Assembly (NCBI GenBank): GCA_002498185.1
Contig: DAGO01000078.1
Coordinates: 1 to 10,100, forward strand
DNA: 10,100 bases
From: Euryarchaeota archaeon UBA10
Lineage (GTDB): Archaea; Thermoplasmatota; Poseidoniia; Poseidoniales; Poseidoniaceae
Reading direction: 5' to 3'
Each line of letters starts with the position of its first letter. Position 1 is the stretch's first letter. Both the position numbers and the translations under genes were made by a program. Shown one piece after another: positions 6,318 through 10,100 of the stretch. The notes beneath the pieces are model-generated. The model worked only from the letters and a program-made list of their open reading frames with translations, did not search any database and was not told the DNA's origin.

Positions 6318-8282
6318 ATGCCAACCGTCGCAAAGGTATGGATTGAAGAAGATTGTATTACATGCGATGCATGTCAGGATATTTTGCCAGAAGTTTTCGA
6401 GGTCACCGACGACACTAGTTTCATCAAAGCAGAGGTTAGAGAAGACGGTTCATTCGACCGTAACACTGGCTTTTCTGCAATCAAGAATGAGTTCCGCTCT
6501 GAGTTCTCTGAACTAATCGAAGAGGCTGCGGATGCTTGTCCTGTCGAAATTATCAAATTCGAATATGAGGCTGGTGCAGAGGCGGCGACTGAAGAGGTTG
6601 CGCCAGCAGCAGAAGAAGCTGTTGCACCTGTTGCAATCGAGGCTGTAGCAGGAGCAGATGATGGCGTTCTTGCACCGGTCATGGCAGGAGATAGAAGCCT
6701 CGCAATTTTCTTCGGCTCCCAAACAGGAAATGCTGCAGGTCTAGCAGAAAAGACTGCAAAGATGGCAGTCAACTACGGTCTAGAACCGACTGTAATCGAC
6801 ATGGATGGATACGACCCTGCGGCCTTCTCATCTCACAAGAGAGTCTTGATAATCACCTCAACTTGGGGTGAGGGAGAGATGCCAGACAACGCTGATGCTC
6901 TGTGGAATGCAACAGTGGCAAGTAACCCACCTCTCTCAAACGTACATTTCTCAGTATGTGCAATTGGAGATACTTCCTATGATGAATTCTGTAAGGCAGG
7001 TCTAGATTGGGATGAGAAATTCAAGGCACTTGGAGCAACCTGCATCGAGGATATCAAGCTCTGCGATGTCGATTTCGAACCACCTTGGTTGGAATGGGCT
7101 CCAATGGCACTTTCCAAGATCGCTTGTGTTGATTCTTCGGGAACTTTCCACGAAGAACTGCTTGAAGCAATGATAGCATTTGGGGCTGGGGAAGAAGAAG
7201 AAGCAGATGTAGGTGATTTTACACCTGGACAAATCGTTCAGGCGGATTTGTCGATTACAATGCGCATCTTCCGCTACAACCCAATTATGGCGCAATCTGG
7301 TTATGATACAGTTGCAGTAGCACTTCCCGGACACGCATCCCTTGAAGACGCATTAGTGGCAATCAAGCGAGAAGTCGACGGTTCCCTTACATTCAGAAGC
7401 GGTTCAATCGCAGGACAAGACCCACTAACTGGAATCAAAGCAAACGGCAGAATCCTACCAGCAGACACTACCAGAATCTGTGATGTTGTTTCTGACGGTG
7501 ACACATTAACCATTGAGCCAGTACCTGGCTATGATGTTGTAAAAGACCTCATGGTCTCCTATGACCGTTATGATTCAGTCCGTGCAGAATCAAAGCCATG
7601 GATGGAAGCAGACCCTCGTCAAGGCGAGCGCCTAATCTCTGGAGCAGCAATGGGAACAATGACCTCTGCAGAAGCAACTTACTTGCACACTCTAGCAGAT
7701 GTTGGTTCTCTTCAATTGGTCAACGCAATGTCGGATACATACGATGTTGATGAAGAATATACTGGTCCCGGAATCGCCCTGCAAAGATGGGTTAGAAGCC
7801 AAGACCCCCGTTCTGGCAGCGCTCACGTCAAGCAAATGTTTGAACTGATGCAAAGGAAAGGAGGAGTTTGGGATGAAGCTGACATTTCTTCAATCCAGCG
7901 ACACGGTATTGATGGTGCACAAGCCGCTGACTCCTTGTACGCTGCAAGAGCAAGACTGCTGGCTGAATACAAGTTCACCGGTCGCAGTGGCAGACTAGTC
8001 AAGAACTATTCACGTTCGGTCAAGTTGTCCGGAAATGTCAACGAGACCACCCTTTACCGTTCTGTTCTAGGCCCTCTTGGCCTCGGTTCAAACATCATGA
8101 ACGGCGTTTCTCTGCGTATGATGCTTGGATTCACTAGAAACGGTGGCCCGATTATGCGTGGCTTCCAAGGCATGCTAGTTCCTCCAGCAGGAATTGGTAA
8201 GATTCCCAATATGTTCAATGGCAAAGTCGCAAACCACCATGAGGTAGTTGCAATTTTCAACGAACTGGATAGTAGATTCTGA
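6318..8282 (+). CDS. Ferredoxin-flavodoxin fused to an SdhB/TfrB-like domain lacking Fe-S ligands
   Basis: A 654-residue fusion. Residues 1-84 form a single [4Fe-4S] ferredoxin with C13-x2-C16-x2-C19 (CITCDAC) and remote C74-Pro. An Ala/Glu-rich linker (about 85-123) leads to a flavodoxin/CysJ-like FMN domain (about 126-270): phosphate loop FFGSQTGNA, then STWGEGEMPDNA and GDTSYDEFCKAG. Residues about 313-545 follow the succinate dehydrogenase/fumarate reductase iron-sulfur subunit without difficulty: ITMRIFRYNP, FRSGSIAGQDPLTG, IEPVPGYDVVKDLMV, SKPW, and GPGIALQRWVRSQDPRSG. Yet the ligand positions of the [2Fe-2S] motif read S363, D368, T371 and D383, and no cysteine lies in the segments (456-471, 520-545) that normally bind the [4Fe-4S]/[3Fe-4S] clusters. 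The tail (555-654; NYSRSVKLSGN, MRGFQGMLVPPAGIGKI) is HdrC-like in style but not firmly identified. The stop overlaps the SD of the next gene, indicating coupling. The electron-carrier head looks functional, while the SdhB-like part is probably structural or repurposed. Confidence 0.88.
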   Translation: MPTVAKVWIEEDCITCDACQDILPEVFEVTDDTSFIKAEVREDGSFDRNTGFSAIKNEFRSEFSELIEEAADACPVEIIKFEYEAGAEAATEEVAPAAEEAVAPVAIEAVAGADDGVLAPVMAGDRSLAIFFGSQTGNAAGLAEKTAKMAVNYGLEPTVIDMDGYDPAAFSSHKRVLIITSTWGEGEMPDNADALWNATVASNPPLSNVHFSVCAIGDTSYDEFCKAGLDWDEKFKALGATCIEDIKLCDVDFEPPWLEWAPMALSKIACVDSSGTFHEELLEAMIAFGAGEEEEADVGDFTPGQIVQADLSITMRIFRYNPIMAQSGYDTVAVALPGHASLEDALVAIKREVDGSLTFRSGSIAGQDPLTGIKANGRILPADTTRICDVVSDGDTLTIEPVPGYDVVKDLMVSYDRYDSVRAESKPWMEADPRQGERLISGAAMGTMTSAEATYLHTLADVGSLQLVNAMSDTYDVDEEYTGPGIALQRWVRSQDPRSGSAHVKQMFELMQRKGGVWDEADISSIQRHGIDGAQAADSLYAARARLLAEYKFTGRSGRLVKNYSRSVKLSGNVNETTLYRSVLGPLGLGSNIMNGVSLRMMLGFTRNGGPIMRGFQGMLVPPAGIGKIPNMFNGKVANHHEVVAIFNELDSRF

Positions 8283-8286
8283 GGTG
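8281..8286 (+). promoter_or_regulatory. Shine-Dalgarno site of the HdrB-like gene
   Basis: GAGGTG overlaps the TGA stop (8280-8282) of the fusion gene and ends 6 bases before ATG 8293. It decides in favour of ATG 8293 over the upstream in-frame ATG at 8248, which lacks such a site and lies inside the preceding gene. Confidence 0.75.
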
Positions 8287-8292
8287 TTTGTG

Positions 8293-9153
8293 ATGGTCAA
8301 GTATTCTTATTATCCTGGAAATGTGGCACGACAATCCTCTTACGAGGTCGAGGATACAATCCAACCACTTTGTAAGACATTAGGAATCGAGTTATTCGAG
8401 ATTGTTGGTTACAACAGTGATGGTGGAAACATAATCAAACAAGGCAACAAGGACCTACAACTTACTCTAAATGCTAGAAACATTGCATTAGCTGAAAAGA
8501 ATGGTCATCACATCATCACAGCATGCGCTTCAGCACAAGGTATTCTTCATGAGGCACTGGAAACTTTCAGAAACGATCCAATCGCCCTTGCAAACGCAAA
8601 CACAGTCCTATCCAAGACTTGTGGAATAACCGCTAAAGTCGACGAGATTACAACCAGTCACTTGCTACATGTGCTAGTCGATGAAATTGGTCTCGACAAG
8701 GTCGAAGATGCGGTAATCAACCCGCTAAACATGGATGTAGCTTGCTACTATGGTCCACACATGCAGCGTGCTGGAGCATGCGGAGGAGATGATGCATGGA
8801 ATCCAAATTACATGGAGAAACTAATCATGGCTCTTGGTGGGAGACCTGTCGAATACAAATCCAAGACCTCCAGTGTTGGAAATCCTTCTCTTCTTTCTCT
8901 TGGTGACTCTGTCATGAAAATGACTGCTAGAGTTCTAAATGATGCAAAGAAGGCAGGTGCTCAAATAATTGTCAGCGCTTGTACTCAGTCACACTCCAAT
9001 CTGGATTCATACCAAGGAAAGGCAGGAAGGGTTGCTAACAAAGATACCAATATTCCTGCGGTTAATCTGACCGAGATAATCGCATTCGCATTGGGTCACT
9101 TCCCAGACAGATTTGCACAGTTGAAGACCCGTGCACTTTTGATTGGATCTTGA
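8293..9153 (+). CDS. HdrB/SdhE-like CCG-domain protein with most cluster cysteines replaced
   Basis: A 286-residue protein (start MVKYSYYPGN) with the two-repeat layout of heterodisulfide reductase subunit B and SdhE: LGIELFEIVGY, LTLNARNIALAEKNGHHIIT, HLLHVLVDEIGLDKV, the central MDVACYYGPH, LIMALGGRPVEYKSK, AQIIVSAC and VNLTEIIAFALGHF. HdrB normally carries two CCG motifs (Cx~35CCx~35CxxC) holding non-cubane [4Fe-4S] clusters. Here the first motif reads N10, S42-D43, C78-x2-A81 and the second P155, S193-S194, C230-x2-S233, so only the leading cysteine of each CxxC is kept. Other cysteines (27, 110, 151, 163) are not at motif positions. The protein probably cannot bind the usual clusters. 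The gene is 10 bases behind the fusion gene and translationally coupled to it, mimicking the SdhB-HdrB pairing of thiol:fumarate reductase TfrB. Family fold well supported, function unknown. Confidence 0.85.
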   Translation: MVKYSYYPGNVARQSSYEVEDTIQPLCKTLGIELFEIVGYNSDGGNIIKQGNKDLQLTLNARNIALAEKNGHHIITACASAQGILHEALETFRNDPIALANANTVLSKTCGITAKVDEITTSHLLHVLVDEIGLDKVEDAVINPLNMDVACYYGPHMQRAGACGGDDAWNPNYMEKLIMALGGRPVEYKSKTSSVGNPSLLSLGDSVMKMTARVLNDAKKAGAQIIVSACTQSHSNLDSYQGKAGRVANKDTNIPAVNLTEIIAFALGHFPDRFAQLKTRALLIGS

Positions 9154-10100
9154 TTATCCATGCAGGAATTTGTGCAAGTCTTTCGCTTGTACTGAACTAA
9201 CTCCTTCGATTTGAGTCAGTTCGTGCTCACTTAGGGTGCATAGGCCCATAATGTCCTTGGCGACCGTCATTATCCGTTTGGCAGTAGCAGTGCCAATTCC
9301 CGGTAGTTCTGCAATCAGCCTGACTCTCTTTTCGAGAACTTCATCATTCCATTTCTTCGATAGTGCACCTTCTTCATTTTGTCCTCCAATGATGGACATT
9401 ATTTCTGCTGAAGCAGCCTTAATTGCAGATTTTTCTGCTTCATTAGTCCTTTTTTTGGCATGGGAAATGAGCAAATCTAGAACTCTAGCTTCGCGTTTAG
9501 CAGCAATCGAGATGAATCTAGCAGTTTGTTCCGGTGAACCAGTCATTAATACTGGTAGTCCCAAGTCTAGAGTTACCCATGCCATCGCTCCATGTACTGC
9601 ATTGGGGTGCACTCTGTCCGTTTCTAAGGATTCCACAATAAGGAGGGGTCTAGGGGCAGCGGCATGTAATCTGCGAGCTTGATGAATCAATCTCCCATCG
9701 ATTAATGAATCAACTAGGTCCCGCGCAGTCTTTCTTTCAATGAGTATTCTATCTGAGATTCTGATGTCACCAACAGTGAGGCTTTCCAGACTGATTTCGT
9801 GACCGTGTAACTTGAGCATTGCAGGTAAAGTCGAATTAGCTTCTCTATGATCTACAACAATCATCGTTTGAGGCTCATTTTCTAGACTATTTGCTACAAC
9901 TTCTGATTGAGCAGCAGCTGACGCCTTTGATTCATTATCTCTTGAATGTGAAATAGTTCCATCCAGGACAGGTTTCCACCATTTTTTGTCATCATTATTT
10001 TCTTGGTTGCCTGAGAAATCTGCTAGAGATTTCTGTGCTCGTGGTCTATTTGCTGGAGGCACAGTATCTTTCTTCACCTGCTTTTGTTCAATCCGTTCAG
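9154..10100 (-). CDS. hef: Hef-like/XPF-family DNA repair nuclease, C-terminal part (5' end outside window)
   Basis: An ERCC4 (XPF/Mus81) nuclease domain followed by tandem helix-hairpin-helix motifs; such enzymes cut branched or fork-structured DNA in replication and repair. Numbering from the GTG at 10077, the nuclease core is at about 72-205: VVDHRE, then GDIRISDRILIERKT..D..DS..DGR (G103-R129), with all expected metal-binding acidic residues and the ERK signature. Two HhH motifs follow: LPGIGTATAKRI (258-269) and IEGVSSVQAKDL (290-301). The frame stays open upstream of that GTG to the window edge (ERIEQKQ), and residues 1-70 are polar, low-complexity linker. I infer that the gene continues right into a Hef-type helicase domain; a stand-alone nuclease starting at GTG 10077 is the alternative. 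The stop codon abuts the stop of the convergent HdrB-like gene with no intergenic base. Confidence 0.9.
   Translation of the reverse strand, partial: ERIEQKQVKKDTVPPANRPRAQKSLADFSGNQENNDDKKWWKPVLDGTISHSRDNESKASAAAQSEVVANSLENEPQTMIVVDHREANSTLPAMLKLHGHEISLESLTVGDIRISDRILIERKTARDLVDSLIDGRLIHQARRLHAAAPRPLLIVESLETDRVHPNAVHGAMAWVTLDLGLPVLMTGSPEQTARFISIAAKREARVLDLLISHAKKRTNEAEKSAIKAASAEIMSIIGGQNEEGALSKKWNDEVLEKRVRLIAELPGIGTATAKRIMTVAKDIMGLCTLSEHELTQIEGVSSVQAKDLHKFLHG

Noticed and set aside
6374..6772. 132-codon minus-strand open frame with Ala/Ser-rich sequence
   Set aside because: Produced by the antisense of the Ala/Glu-rich linker and flavodoxin start; no domain or start signal.
8248..8292. ATG at 8248 as start of the HdrB-like gene
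   Set aside because: It lies inside the fusion gene and adds 15 residues not typical of HdrB. ATG 8293 has a GAGGTG site 6 bases upstream and begins directly at the family N-terminus.
9450..9456. Seven-T run as terminator for the redox pair
   Set aside because: It lies about 300 bases inside the convergent nuclease gene and is explained by Lys/Arg codons on the minus strand; too far from the stop to claim.
9236..9682. 148-codon plus-strand open frame inside the nuclease gene
   Set aside because: Antisense shadow of the strongly supported ERCC4/HhH coding sequence; no recognisable domain.
1..10100. tRNA, rRNA, CRISPR array, insertion sequence or attachment site
   Set aside because: I saw no cloverleaf-like sequence, no regularly spaced repeats, no transposase or integrase motifs and no terminal inverted repeats.

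Overview
The window looks like chromosomal DNA from an uncultured marine planktonic archaeon, most likely Marine Group II Euryarchaeota (Poseidoniales) or a close Thermoplasmata relative. Three things support this: a group II (archaeal) thermosome subunit, a Hef/XPF-type repair nuclease, and a long exported beta-rich protein with one C-terminal membrane helix and a short tail ending in a GLPEGW...W..YGQQW motif, which I associate with this lineage. The lineage call is inference from gene content; no rRNA marker is present.

Layout: (1) complement(<1..1076), the N-terminal 358 codons of an unrecognised multi-pass membrane protein that runs off the left edge. (2) 1077-1230, a divergent control region with three short dyads. 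(3) 1231-4518, a large cell-surface protein: signal peptide, jelly-roll-like domain, several CARDB/NEW3-like beta domains, membrane anchor and acidic cytoplasmic tail. (4) 4579-6201, a thermosome (group II chaperonin) subunit. (5) 6202-6317, an oligo-T terminator candidate followed by a 7-bp hairpin. (6) 6318-8282 and 8293-9153, two coupled redox-related genes. (7) complement(9154..>10100), the nuclease/HhH part of a Hef-like protein whose probable helicase part lies beyond the right edge.

The most interesting part is the gene pair at 6318-9153. The first protein fuses an apparently intact single-cluster ferredoxin, a flavodoxin-like FMN domain and a domain that aligns with the SdhB/FrdB/TfrB iron-sulfur subunit. 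In that last domain every Fe-S ligand cysteine appears to be replaced, for both the [2Fe-2S] motif and the two C-terminal cluster motifs. The second protein is a HdrB/SdhE-like (CCG-domain) subunit in which eight of ten expected CCG cysteines are replaced; only the first cysteine of each CxxC motif remains. The two subunits that would form a TfrB/SdhB-HdrB electron-transfer module have therefore kept their folds while losing their clusters in parallel, and a new ferredoxin-flavodoxin head is attached. I propose this as a repurposed, possibly undescribed redox or scaffold system. No catalytic flavoprotein (SdhA) or membrane anchor is encoded in the window.

The other genes look like housekeeping or lineage-typical genes and show no obvious functional link to the pair.
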